Assembly (NCBI RefSeq): GCF_021513255.1
Contig: NZ_CP090977.1
Location: forward strand, 1,922,001 to 1,986,000
Source: Planococcus sp. 107-1
Lineage (GTDB): Bacteria; Bacillota; Bacilli; Bacillales_A; Planococcaceae
Reading direction: 5' to 3'
Length of the DNA stretch: 64,000 nt
Under the pieces are notes generated by a model that saw only the letters and a program-made list of their open reading frames with translations, was not told where the DNA came from and did no database searches. Shown one piece after another: positions 1 through 8,678 of this stretch. Position numbers and translations under genes: made by a program. Numbering within the stretch: position 1 is the first letter of the stretch; each line of letters starts with the position of its first letter.

Positions 1-62
1 ATCCCTTTTCCTGCGCCTGTAACGATCGCTGTCTTGCCTTCTAAACTGAATGATTTTAACAT
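1..62 (-). CDS. SDR-family oxidoreductase, N-terminal fragment (runs off the window)
   Basis: The first 20 codons of a minus-strand gene are present; the rest lies left of base 1. The peptide begins MLKSFSLEGKTAIVTGAGKG, which contains the TGxxxGxG dinucleotide-binding turn of classical short-chain dehydrogenases at its usual place near residue 14. An AGGAGGGG ribosome-binding site sits 4 bases before the ATG. Substrate cannot be told from this fragment; gluconate 5-dehydrogenase and 3-oxoacyl-ACP reductase types both begin like this. Confidence 0.7.
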   Translation of the reverse strand, partial: MLKSFSLEGKTAIVTGAGKG

Positions 63-124
63 ATAACCCCTCCTGCATTTATTATAATCAAAATTCTTTG
101 GAATTGGCTGATGGAAAATAAAAA

Positions 125-150
125 AGCCCGAAAGCAACTGCTTTCGGGCT
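125..150 (-). terminator. Rho-independent terminator of ypwA
   Basis: A perfect 12-bp inverted repeat (AGCCCGAAAGCA / TGCTTTCGGGCT) with a 2-base gap, followed on the minus strand by a run of T. It lies 11 bases past the ypwA stop. Confidence 0.85.
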
Positions 151-161
151 CACTTTTCATC

Positions 162-1667
162 TTAATTCAACTGATAAATCTTTGAATATTTCTCTTCCAG
201 GTAGGCTGCTAGATAATCTGCGTTCAATCCTTCGCCGGTGGCGTCTTTCAGGATCTCCAGCGGCTTTTTCGACATGCCGTATTGATGCACGTTTTGAGTC
301 AGCCATTCGCGGATCGGTGTGATATTGCCTGTTGAAAGCAACTCATCAAAGTTCGGCAAATCTTGTAGCATCGCATTTTTGAATTGCGCTGCGTACATAT
401 AGCCAAGTGCATAGGAAGGGAAATAGCCGAAGCTTCCTCCTGCCCAGTGCACATCCTGCAATACGCCTTCGGCATCATTTGAAGGACGCACGCCTAAATA
501 TTCTTCGTATTTATCGTTCCAAAGCTTTGGCAAATCTTTGACTGCAAGGTCTCCATTGAACAACCCTTTTTCAAGCTCATAACGGATCATGATATGCAGT
601 GCATAAGTCAGCTCATCCGCTTCAATCCGGATTAAGGAAGGCTTCGATTCATTGATTGCCCGCACGTAATCTTCTAGGCTCACAGCTTCGAATTGCTTCG
701 GAGCGTATTTTTTCAATAAATCATAATTGCTTGTCCAAAAGCTTTCGTTGCGGCCGATGAAGTTCTCGAAGAAAAGCGATTGGGACTCATGAATTCCCAT
801 CGAAGCCCCGTCTTCAATCGCAAGACCGGAAAGGTCCGCTCCCAGGTTCTGGTCGTAAAGAGCATGTCCGCCTTCGTGGATCGTTCCAAAAACAGCTGTT
901 CGGAAATCGTGCTCATCGTATTTCGTCGTGACCCGAACGTCTCGGCGGTTGATTGTGGTCATGAATGGATGGACTGTTTCATCCAAGCGGCCAGCTTCAA
1001 AATCATAGCCTAATTGCTCCAACACTTCGATGCTTAAATCCCGCTGCGCTTCTTTTGGAAAATGCTCATAAAGGAAACCGGTCTCCGGTTTATGTTCAGA
1101 AGCCGCTATTTTTTGCACCAATGGCACGATGCGGTTTCGCAGCTTGCCGAAAACTTCATCAAGGATTTCTGTCGTCATGCCCGGCTCGTATTGATCAAGC
1201 AGCGTATTATAAGCGCTGCCGTTCTTTTCGCCCCAATAGCCGATCATTTTCTTTGTCATCGACACCAAATCTTCTAAATAAGGCTCAAATAACGAAAAGT
1301 CAGCGGCTGCTTTTGCATCTTCCCAAACCGACTCTGCTTTGGACTGCAAAATGACGAATTTCTTATATTCTTCAGGCGGAATTTTTTTGCTCAAATCGTA
1401 TTCCTTGCGTGACTCTTCGACTGAACGCTGCATCACATGGCTCAGTTTTGCTTTATCTGTTTCCAAATCAGCCAATAATTGCCCGAATTCCTCAGACGTT
1501 GATAAAGCGAATAATTCCGAAGACAAAGTTCCGATCGTTTCAGAACGGAGATCCGTTCCTTTTTTTGGTGCTCCGGTACGGAGATCCCAATACAATAAGG
1601 AAAGAGCTTCATTGTACGCCTGCATTTTACTTACATGGTCTTTATACTGTTTTTCAAGTGTCAACAT
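162..1667 (-). CDS. ypwA: Metallocarboxypeptidase, M32 (Taq) family, YpwA-like
   Basis: Zinc carboxypeptidase that removes single residues from the C-terminus of peptides; family members are cytoplasmic and broad in specificity. The 501-residue product has the M32 signature HEGGH near residue 265, whose two histidines bind zinc and whose glutamate is catalytic, followed by the conserved GIHESQS segment. Length equals that of B. subtilis YpwA. No signal peptide is visible. The ATG is preceded by a GGGGGG ribosome-binding site. It lies 54 bases downstream of the ypvA helicase gene and has its own terminator, so the two may be co-transcribed. The family call is firm; the physiological substrate is unknown. 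Confidence 0.93.
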   Translation of the reverse strand: MLTLEKQYKDHVSKMQAYNEALSLLYWDLRTGAPKKGTDLRSETIGTLSSELFALSTSEEFGQLLADLETDKAKLSHVMQRSVEESRKEYDLSKKIPPEEYKKFVILQSKAESVWEDAKAAADFSLFEPYLEDLVSMTKKMIGYWGEKNGSAYNTLLDQYEPGMTTEILDEVFGKLRNRIVPLVQKIAASEHKPETGFLYEHFPKEAQRDLSIEVLEQLGYDFEAGRLDETVHPFMTTINRRDVRVTTKYDEHDFRTAVFGTIHEGGHALYDQNLGADLSGLAIEDGASMGIHESQSLFFENFIGRNESFWTSNYDLLKKYAPKQFEAVSLEDYVRAINESKPSLIRIEADELTYALHIMIRYELEKGLFNGDLAVKDLPKLWNDKYEEYLGVRPSNDAEGVLQDVHWAGGSFGYFPSYALGYMYAAQFKNAMLQDLPNFDELLSTGNITPIREWLTQNVHQYGMSKKPLEILKDATGEGLNADYLAAYLEEKYSKIYQLN

Positions 1668-1721
1668 AATCCCCCCACATCTTCTTTGCCTAATAATTGT
1701 ATCATAAGCAGGAAGAAAGGA

Positions 1722-3629
1722 TTAAAAATTCTCAGCAACTACAGGCAAAATCCCTTGCCATAAATGCTCTACTGCAAGCTCTTCTTCATTCAGCAGCAAA
1801 TGGATTTCACCGTGGTCGTTTGACGTACGGATCAATCGGCCGATGCCTTGCTGGATGCGCAGCTGCATGAACGGCAAATCGATTTCCTCTAACGGATTCA
1901 AGCTGAAATTGCGCTTCGCTTCAAATACCGGATCTTTTGGCGGGAACGGCAAATCGACGATGATCACTTTCGTCAATGCTTCTCCTGGCAGATCCAGTCC
2001 TTCCCAAAGGTGGTATGAACACAACACCTGGAATTTGCCTTCTTGGAATTCTTTAACGACCGTCGATAATTCCCGGTCCCCTTCGAATTCAATCGCATAT
2101 TGATGGTCGAGCGGCAAGGATTGCTTGAAATGCTCCATATCGATCTTTGATTTAAACAGCACTAAAGTTTGGTCTCCTGATGAAAACAAATCATATACCC
2201 GTTCAAACTTATCTGTTTGCTGAAGTGGATGTTTGACGATTTTCATTACTTCTTCGTATTCAAAAGGTGACGGAACAGAAAATGATTGGAAATCATCGAT
2301 TCCGAGGCTGTCTGCGATATAAGTGAAATCTTTTTGAACCGATAAAGTCGCAGATGAGAAGATGATCGGCGTTTTTCCATCAAACAATTTTTCGTCCAAA
2401 ATATCGGTTACGAGACGAGGCATGATGACCAAAGTTTCGATTTCATCTTTCACTTCCATCCAGTTGACCGCATCGCCCTCCTCTACAAATAAACGCATGG
2501 AGAAATTATAGAGCTCAAAATATTCTTCTGCCATTTTCAAATCGTATTCCGGAATGGTATACAATTCGCCTTCAAAAACAAATTCTTCCATCAAATCATC
2601 AATCAATGCAATCAATTCTTTTCCTAACGATAGAAGTGAATCCGTTTTACGGATGCCTTGGCGGTCTTCATCGCTTGGAATGGCGCAATTTCGAAGTTCC
2701 CGGAAAAATTCATTGTGCAAATCGATTGTCCGCTCGATCATACTCAAAGTCTTTTCACGGACACCGTCGACCATAATGCGTTCTGTCACATTTAGCAGCG
2801 TCATTTCCTGCACTTCATATGTCAATGCGCGCTGCGCTGCAAATTCAAGCAAATGCCCTTCATCAAGAACAATCAACGATGTTTCCGGAAGCAGCGGCGT
2901 TTGGCCTTCCCTTGTCCGTGTTTCTTTTGTCCAAATATGCTCCATCAGGAAATCATGCGAACAAATAACCAAATCTGTCGCCTGGCGGTAATGGTTGCGG
3001 TGTATCGTCTGGCCGCATTTATTGCGCAGCTCGCAAGCCGCACAATTCTGGATCGGGTGGTAATTGACTTGCTGCCATTCTTCATCGGTGACATCCGGAT
3101 AGCTTGAACGTTCACCGTAAGGATAGGTATTTTGCATCGAATAAGTTTTGTTGACGAATTCCGGCAGACTGAACTCGATATCATCCAAGAAATCTGCGTC
3201 GCTGCGCTTTTGAGCCCCTTCTAGGCGCTGAAGGCATAGATACTGGTCTCTTGACTTTGCCAGCCTGACGTCCATTTTCAGATCGAATAAGGAGTTCAAG
3301 CGGTCGATATCGCCGCCTTTTTTCACGAGCTGCTCAATTAAAGTCTCGTCTGCACAAGAAATGAGTGCCGGTTTGCCCGTGTAGCGGGCATACGCGATCG
3401 CTGGCAAAAGATAAGCGAGCGTTTTTCCAGTTCCCACTCCCGCTTCTGCAAAAAGAACCGATTTTTCTTTTAATGCCTGCTCAATTTGAAAAGCCATGAA
3501 AATTTGTTCGTCCCGGAGATCAAAGCCTTTTTCGGGAAGTTCATCATAAAAGATATCGCCAATCCAATCATTCAAGGATTCAAAGAAGGTTTTCTCTTTC
3601 GATAATGGAAATGGTATAGGTTGTCTCAT
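1722..3629 (-). CDS. ypvA: DinG-type ATP-dependent DNA helicase with FeS cluster (YpvA/YoaA-like)
   Basis: XPD/DinG-like superfamily 2 helicase of 635 residues, expected to unwind DNA 5' to 3' in repair. Visible motifs: Walker A in EAGVGTGKT (about residue 63), DEGH Walker B (about 253) and the C-terminal QGIGRLIR motif VI. Four cysteines (one in QYLCLQ near 130, then NCAACELRNKC near 190-200) fit the 4Fe-4S domain of the family. It lacks the exonuclease domain of the second DinG-like protein in this window (30540-33302), so the two are distinct paralogues. A GAGGAG site precedes the ATG. It follows rlmL/ypsC across a hairpin at 3648-3673. Confidence 0.9.
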   Translation of the reverse strand: MRQPIPFPLSKEKTFFESLNDWIGDIFYDELPEKGFDLRDEQIFMAFQIEQALKEKSVLFAEAGVGTGKTLAYLLPAIAYARYTGKPALISCADETLIEQLVKKGGDIDRLNSLFDLKMDVRLAKSRDQYLCLQRLEGAQKRSDADFLDDIEFSLPEFVNKTYSMQNTYPYGERSSYPDVTDEEWQQVNYHPIQNCAACELRNKCGQTIHRNHYRQATDLVICSHDFLMEHIWTKETRTREGQTPLLPETSLIVLDEGHLLEFAAQRALTYEVQEMTLLNVTERIMVDGVREKTLSMIERTIDLHNEFFRELRNCAIPSDEDRQGIRKTDSLLSLGKELIALIDDLMEEFVFEGELYTIPEYDLKMAEEYFELYNFSMRLFVEEGDAVNWMEVKDEIETLVIMPRLVTDILDEKLFDGKTPIIFSSATLSVQKDFTYIADSLGIDDFQSFSVPSPFEYEEVMKIVKHPLQQTDKFERVYDLFSSGDQTLVLFKSKIDMEHFKQSLPLDHQYAIEFEGDRELSTVVKEFQEGKFQVLCSYHLWEGLDLPGEALTKVIIVDLPFPPKDPVFEAKRNFSLNPLEEIDLPFMQLRIQQGIGRLIRTSNDHGEIHLLLNEEELAVEHLWQGILPVVAENF

Positions 3630-3647
3630 ATATTCTCCTCACAGATA

Positions 3648-3673
3648 AACGGAAGGGCTATCGCCCTTCCGTT
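3648..3673 (-). terminator. Hairpin between rlmL/ypsC and ypvA
   Basis: A perfect 11-bp stem (AACGGAAGGGC / GCCCTTCCGTT) with a 4-base loop. The following T run is short (TTTATC), so it may be a leaky terminator or a processing/stabilising stem. Confidence 0.55.
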
Positions 3674-3679
3674 ATCCTG

Positions 3680-4814
3680 TCATTTATTTTTTGGACGCTC
3701 GCCCCAGAATTGGAATAAATCGGTGCGGATAAATCCGTTGAATAATTTTCTTTTCTTTGTTGCCGGCTGTCCGTACAATGTTTCAAAACGTGGCATTGAC
3801 GACAGCATATAAATGGACCATGAAGGATATTTGGCAAAAATCCGCCCCATATCGCCGATCATTTCTTCAATTTCCTCAATTTCTCCAATACGCTCTCCAT
3901 ATGGAGGGTTTCCGACAACGACTCCGTTTTCGCCTTGCGCTGTGAAATCTTTCAACTGGCGCTGCTGGAATTGGATCAAGTCGCCGAAACCTGCTTCTAG
4001 TGCGTTCGCTTCTGCGATTTTCACCATGCGATGATCGATGTCAGTACCTAAAATTTCTAATGGTTGATCGTAATTTGCCAGTTCTTCCGCTTCATTGCGC
4101 ACTTCTTCCCACATTTGCGGCTTCATCCATGGCCAATGTTCACTGTCGAATTCCCGGTTATAGCCGGGTGCAATATTTTGTCCGATCATAGCGGCCTCAA
4201 TAGCAATCGTACCTGAACCGCAGAACGGATCGATAAAGGGACGGTCCGGTGTCCAGCGTGATAATTTCACAAGGGCCGCAGCCAAAGTTTCTTTTAGCGG
4301 CGCTTCCCCTTGGTCCAGCCGGTAACCGCGCTTATGGAGGCCGGCACCGCTCGTATCGATTGAAAGCTGTACTTTATCTTTTAAAATGGAGACTTCAATC
4401 TTAAAGCGGGCCTGATTCGTCCAAGAATGAGTTGCGGTGATACGCTTTTTTTAAACGCTCGACAATTGCTTTCTTGACGATCGACTGGCAGTCCGGCACG
4501 CTGTATAATTTAGATTTTACCGATTTCCCTTGCACCGGGAAATTCGCATCAACCGGAAGAAACTTCTCCCATTCAATCGCTTTGGTGCGTTCGAACAATT
4601 CATCAAACGTATAGGCATTGAATTCCCCTGCAATGATTTTCACCCGGTCTGCTGTACGCAGCCAAAGGTTGGCTTTTGCGATATCGCGTTCTTCGCCCTC
4701 GAAAAACACTTTGCCGTTATCTGTTTGTGTTTCATACCCTAATTCTTTCACTTCATCCGCTACAATCGATTCAAGCCCCATTGCAGCCGTAGCCAGTAAT
4801 TTAAATGTGGTCAT
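3680..4814 (-). CDS. ypsC: Class I SAM-dependent RNA methyltransferase, YpsC/RlmL family; frame broken
   Basis: Predicted 23S rRNA N2-guanine methyltransferase. The N-terminal part (4814 down to about 4406) carries the THUMP-type RNA-binding region. The C-terminal part has the Rossmann methyltransferase with DPFCGSGT (SAM binding) and the NPPYGER catalytic motif. The two halves are in different frames. Frame 0 stops at TAA (4401-4403) just after codons reading ESGPL, while KIEVSILKD, the next conserved segment, resumes in another frame. Restoring two bases at 4406-4410 (CCCGC to CCCGCGC on the coding strand) gives a continuous protein of family length. Its ATG overlaps the stop of the upstream GGDEF-EAL gene by 4 bases. 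It is probably intact in the cell and broken by a base-call error; a real mutation cannot be excluded. Confidence 0.85.
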
Positions 4815-6559
4815 ATTGACGCCCTTTCCTGTTGCTTAATATTCCAAATTTCGATGAATGCGAGCAGTTCTTCTGCTGCCATCGCTTTACTATAGACATA
4901 TCCTTGTATCATATCACAGCCGAGTTCTGTCAGCAGTTCCACTTGTTCAGGCGTTTCCACCCCTTCAGCTACAACGGTCAAACGGAGGCTATGCGCCAAA
5001 TTGATGATGGCATCTACAATGAATTCGTTTTCTTTGATGGAGACAATTTCTTTCACAAAGCTGCTATCCACTTTCAATTGATCAATCGGAAAGCGGCTTA
5101 AATAACTTAAAGACGAATAACCGGTCCCAAAATCATCTACAGCTATGGAAAATCCAAGATCTCTCAATTCCTGGAGCTTTACTGTAGTTTCTGCCACATT
5201 GTCCATAATGGTATGTTCAGTCAATTCGAGTTCAAAGAAACTCGGTTGGCAATTCATCTTTTCAAAAATCATTTTTATCGAAGCGACGAAGTTGGGCTGC
5301 TGAAAATGCAGGCTGGAAATATTGATGGAAATCGGAACATTCAAGCTGTCATTGAAATTCATGGCAATAAAATCCCGGCAAACTGTTTCAATAATCGCTT
5401 CGCTGAGAGAAATAATCAGTCCGGTTTCTTCCGCAAATGGGATGAATTCCGAAGGCGCCACTACTCCGAGCTTTTCGCTTTCCCACCGTATCAGCGATTC
5501 AAATCCAGTCACTCGCTTTGTCTGAATATCGACTTTTGGCTGATAATGCATCATAAATGTCCGATTTTCAATCGCTTTTCGCAATTCAGCTTCCATTAAG
5601 ACGAGGCGCCTCGAAGCTGTTTTTAAATCATCGAAATAAAAACAGTATTGGTTCCTGCCATTTTGTTTGGCATAATACATTGCCTTATCGGCTTTCCGGA
5701 GCATATCATCCAAAGTCATGCCATCTATCGGATAAAGGCTGATTCCAATGCTTGTCGAAATGTAGATTTCTTCATCCGCCAAGTGGAACGGTGTTTCAAG
5801 AACTTCTATAATTTTTTCAGCCATATTGGCCGCTTCAGCGGGATGTTTGATAGCAGTCAAGGCAACGACAAACTCATCTCCCCCATAACGTGCTAAAATA
5901 TCCTTATTTTTCAAGAGCCCTCGAATCCGTTCTGCAACGCTCATCAACAATAAATCCCCAATATCATGTCCTAAAGAATCATTGATCTGTTTAAAGCGGT
6001 CCAAATCCAGGAAAAGAATGGCGTGGCTAAGTTCATACTTTTGGGATGTCTTGATCAATTGCTGCATCCTCTCTGTAAAATCATAGCGATTTGACGTGCC
6101 TGTCAGCGAATCTGTCAGCGCCATTTTCTTTAACTCGTCTTCGGAAGTTTTCCGGTCGGTCAAATCAGAAAAAATGCCGCAGTAATTCCGGACAATTCCA
6201 TTTTCATCTTTTATCGCGGTGATGTTCAACCATTCTGGGTAGATTTCGCCATTTTTCCGGCGATTCCATATTTCCCCGCTCCATTCGCCATCTAGATTCA
6301 TCTTTTCCCACATGGTTTGATAAAAATCTTGTCTATGAATGCCCGACTGAAGCACTTTAGGTGTCTTCCCTAAAACTTCTTCCCGTTCATATCCGGTGAC
6401 AAGTTCAAATGCGGGATTCACATGCACAATGCGTTTGTGGAGGTCCGTCACCATAATGCCTTCTGAAACTTTAGTAAATACTTTCTCAGGCAAATCTTGA
6501 GGGAACTTGGAAATTGAAATTGCGGAGTTTTTGATGAAAGCTTGTTCGACCAAAATCAT
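4811..6559 (-). CDS. PAS-GGDEF-EAL c-di-GMP signalling protein
   Basis: A 582-residue soluble protein with three domains in order: PAS with PAC (about 20-140), diguanylate cyclase GGDEF (about 150-310; intact RYGGDEF near 223) and an EAL phosphodiesterase (about 325-575). The EAL signature reads ESL within GFESLIRWE, a tolerated variant. The later catalytic motifs ELTEH, DDFGTGYSS and KVDSSFV are present, so both activities could be live. No membrane segments are seen; sensing would be through the PAS domain. The start is uncertain because no good ribosome-binding site precedes the ATG at 6559. It sits between rnpB and ypsC and overlaps ypsC by 4 bases, so the two are probably translationally coupled. 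Confidence 0.88.
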   Translation of the reverse strand: MILVEQAFIKNSAISISKFPQDLPEKVFTKVSEGIMVTDLHKRIVHVNPAFELVTGYEREEVLGKTPKVLQSGIHRQDFYQTMWEKMNLDGEWSGEIWNRRKNGEIYPEWLNITAIKDENGIVRNYCGIFSDLTDRKTSEDELKKMALTDSLTGTSNRYDFTERMQQLIKTSQKYELSHAILFLDLDRFKQINDSLGHDIGDLLLMSVAERIRGLLKNKDILARYGGDEFVVALTAIKHPAEAANMAEKIIEVLETPFHLADEEIYISTSIGISLYPIDGMTLDDMLRKADKAMYYAKQNGRNQYCFYFDDLKTASRRLVLMEAELRKAIENRTFMMHYQPKVDIQTKRVTGFESLIRWESEKLGVVAPSEFIPFAEETGLIISLSEAIIETVCRDFIAMNFNDSLNVPISINISSLHFQQPNFVASIKMIFEKMNCQPSFFELELTEHTIMDNVAETTVKLQELRDLGFSIAVDDFGTGYSSLSYLSRFPIDQLKVDSSFVKEIVSIKENEFIVDAIINLAHSLRLTVVAEGVETPEQVELLTELGCDMIQGYVYSKAMAAEELLAFIEIWNIKQQERASI

Positions 6560-6586
6560 GCACCACGATTCTAATAGTATAAGAAG

Positions 6587-6612
6587 AAAAGCTCCCCTTC
6601 CGGAGAGCTTTT
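6587..6612 (-). terminator. Terminator of rnpB
   Basis: Stem AAAAGCTC / GAGCTTTT with a GC-rich inner pairing, 13 bases past the 3' end of RNase P RNA and followed by a T-rich tract on the minus strand. It lies just upstream of the GGDEF-EAL start. Confidence 0.75.
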
Positions 6613-6624
6613 AATAAGCAATTT

Positions 6625-7027
6625 AAAGCCAAAAGAAATTCTATAAGCCATGTTTTGTCTTCCACGTACTCAAACGGTTTGACCCTCGTACTAGTGGACG
6701 GCAACCATCTATCTGCAAGCTTAAGCCTGCCTCTTCCTCAGTTCAATTCCTTCAGAAAAGTGCCCCTACCATAATTTGGGTTTCTCACTCGCGGGGTTTA
6801 CCTCGTTCCACCTGTATAATTTCTTATACAGCTCCGTCACTGTGGCACCTTCAGGGTATTTCGGCCATATCCGAAGACTTAGGCGTTCTACCCGCCGTCA
6901 GCTGTAAAGCTGCCTTAGCTTATTGTTTCGCTAAGCGCGATCACTACGGCCATCGCAGGTCCGTGTGAGCATGGACTTTCCTCTCCGAAAAAAATCCGGA
7001 GCGATTGCCAGAATTTCAAATGGCTTT
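6625..7027 (-). ncRNA. rnpB: RNase P RNA, Bacillus (type B)
   Basis: Catalytic RNA of ribonuclease P, which trims tRNA 5' leaders. The minus strand has the universal GAGGAAAGTCCATGCTC block near the 5' end (about 6960-6990) and the closing ACAAAACATGGCTTATAG block near the 3' end. The outermost bases form helix P1: AAAGCC at the 5' edge and GAAATTCT pair with AGAATTTC and GGCTTT at the 3' edge. This gives about 403 nt, near the B. subtilis length. It begins 37 bases after gpsB on the same strand, as in other Bacillales. Ends are set by the P1 pairing and could move by a few bases. Confidence 0.95.
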
Positions 7028-7064
7028 ACTAGTATACGTTATTCCGGGAAAGATTACAACGAAA

Positions 7065-7358
7065 TTACTCGTTATTCAATTTGTTGCCAAACACATGGTT
7101 TTCCAAATGGGATAACCGGCGAAGGATATCAAAATTCGTTGTCCCAGGAGCTGGTGTCGCCTGCTTCCGCGGCATGTCTTCTAATTCTGCTTTTAAGCGT
7201 TTGTTTTCATTTTGCAATTGCTCGATTTTTTTTGCGAAAATTTCATAGTCCTGGATGATTTCATCTAGGAAATGGTCTACTTCGTCTTGGTTATAACCGC
7301 GCATGCCTGTTTTAAAATCTTTTTCTAAGATATCTTTAGCTGTAAATTTATTGTCCAT
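7065..7358 (-). CDS. gpsB: Cell-division regulator GpsB
   Basis: Small cytoplasmic DivIVA-like coiled-coil protein that links cell-wall synthases, notably PBP1 (PonA), to the division site. The 97-residue product has the N-terminal membrane/peptide-binding region typical of the family ([19 protein letters not shown]) followed by a coiled coil at about 30-65 and a short C-terminal oligomerisation segment. ponA, whose product is the usual partner, lies 5 kb away. rnpB follows on the same strand, a conserved pairing in Bacillales. Confidence 0.93.
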   Translation of the reverse strand: MDNKFTAKDILEKDFKTGMRGYNQDEVDHFLDEIIQDYEIFAKKIEQLQNENKRLKAELEDMPRKQATPAPGTTNFDILRRLSHLENHVFGNKLNNE

Positions 7359-7381
7359 TTTAATCGTCCTTCCGTAAAAAG

Positions 7382-7413
7382 CCTGCCATACGCTAAGTAT
7401 AGCATAAGGCAGG
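7382..7413 (-). terminator. Terminator between mrfB (yprB) and gpsB
   Basis: Stem CCTGCC / GGCAGG plus inner AT-rich pairing, followed on the minus strand by CTTTTT. The same segment contains promoter-like AT hexamers that could serve gpsB. Confidence 0.6.
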
Positions 7414-7423
7414 TTATAGGTCT

Positions 7424-8671
7424 TTATATCTTCTTCACTTCCGGACGTTTTTTTCGAAGTTTTTCTTCCAGACGCACTTGCCGTTTGATCAGATCAAGGA
7501 CAATCGAATTGCGCACTTTCGTATGTTCACTCGCTTCTTTGGCAAAGCCTGCCATAATCGCCGCTTGCTGAAGGTCCTTCAGTTGATGCTCATATAATTT
7601 TGCTGCATGGATCCAAGCTTCCACTTCGACTGTGCCTCTTAAATGAGGCGCTGCTTCTTTAAATAAGCGGACGGCCTCTTCGTATAGGCCGGATCTCTTT
7701 TTCTGGATGGCGAGCAGGTATCTGGCCATCGCAGCAGAACTTCCACGTTCTAAAGCGACGTGTTCAAGATAAGCTGCGCTTTGGTCGTATTGTTTTAAAT
7801 CCGCATACCATTTGCCGATATTCGTATAGGCGCCGCTCGTCTCCGTTTCAAAATCTTCCATTAACAGATCCGACGACAAAACGTATAAAGAAACCAACGA
7901 CAAGATATCCAATTCATTGTGGAAAAGAACTTTTCCTAAGCCTTCCGGATAGCCGCTTTTCACAGCATCCAGGTAAATCGGCGGGATCAGATAGCCCGGG
8001 ACGTCTCCTTCTCTGGCAAAGCCGAGCTTTTCTTCTTCAATCGTACTCAGCTTCATTCGTTCCAGTTCATTTTTCCATATCCGTTTTGTGCCATGGAATA
8101 AGTCAATCTGGACCGGCGTCGGGAGCTTCGGCAAAATTTGGCGATGCATCGTCCAGCGCGACATCAATTGCGGCCAGTCAAAACTTTTCCCGTTGTAGGA
8201 AAAGATGATGGGCTGTTCTTCTTCCCACAGCCTTGTTTCATAAAGAAATGCCGCTTCGTTGGATGGATCGGGCATGATATATTGGATCATTTCGAAACAA
8301 TTCTCTTTTTTCACCAATAAGCCGATCAAGAAAATATAGGCGCCAGTTCCGCTGAGTCCGGTTGTTTCCGTATCGAAGAAAACAATCTTGTCATCCACAT
8401 TCAATTTAAATGGATGATCGAAAGAAACGTCTTCCCATGCCTTAAGCACCCGGTCAAGTTCGTTGAGCTTCACTTTGCCATGCTGCGTATTTAAAGGGTA
8501 CGTGATTTTTTTCTCGTAAACAAATCCGAATTTATTTTCTTTCAGCTCTAGTCCGATACTCTTCCATTTCTCTTCATGCAGAGGACGCTCGTTTGCTTTT
8601 GGTTGTTTCTTTTTCACTGGTTGCTTTTTCAGCATGCCTTTCATCTGGAGTAGTTTGCTTTCAAATGACAT
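7424..8671 (-). CDS. mrfB: MrfB (YprB) 3'-5' exonuclease with TPR-like C-terminus
   Basis: DEDD-type exonuclease. In B. subtilis, MrfB acts with the MrfA helicase in a UvrA-independent excision pathway for mitomycin C lesions. The 415-residue product has the first acidic motif in [11 protein letters not shown] (about residue 95) and YNGKSFDWP further on, as in RNase H-fold exonucleases. Its C-terminal third is helical and TPR-like. A basic N-terminus ([12 protein letters not shown]) is present. It starts 7 bases after the mrfA stop, so the pair is one operon. Confidence 0.9.
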   Translation of the reverse strand: MSFESKLLQMKGMLKKQPVKKKQPKANERPLHEEKWKSIGLELKENKFGFVYEKKITYPLNTQHGKVKLNELDRVLKAWEDVSFDHPFKLNVDDKIVFFDTETTGLSGTGAYIFLIGLLVKKENCFEMIQYIMPDPSNEAAFLYETRLWEEEQPIIFSYNGKSFDWPQLMSRWTMHRQILPKLPTPVQIDLFHGTKRIWKNELERMKLSTIEEEKLGFAREGDVPGYLIPPIYLDAVKSGYPEGLGKVLFHNELDILSLVSLYVLSSDLLMEDFETETSGAYTNIGKWYADLKQYDQSAAYLEHVALERGSSAAMARYLLAIQKKRSGLYEEAVRLFKEAAPHLRGTVEVEAWIHAAKLYEHQLKDLQQAAIMAGFAKEASEHTKVRNSIVLDLIKRQVRLEEKLRKKRPEVKKI

Positions 8672-8678
8672 TCGCTGC

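Noticed and set aside
7382-7413. gpsB promoter within the mrfB terminator region
   Set aside because: AT-rich hexamers are present but on a hairpin stem and without a convincing -35; not listed as a promoter.
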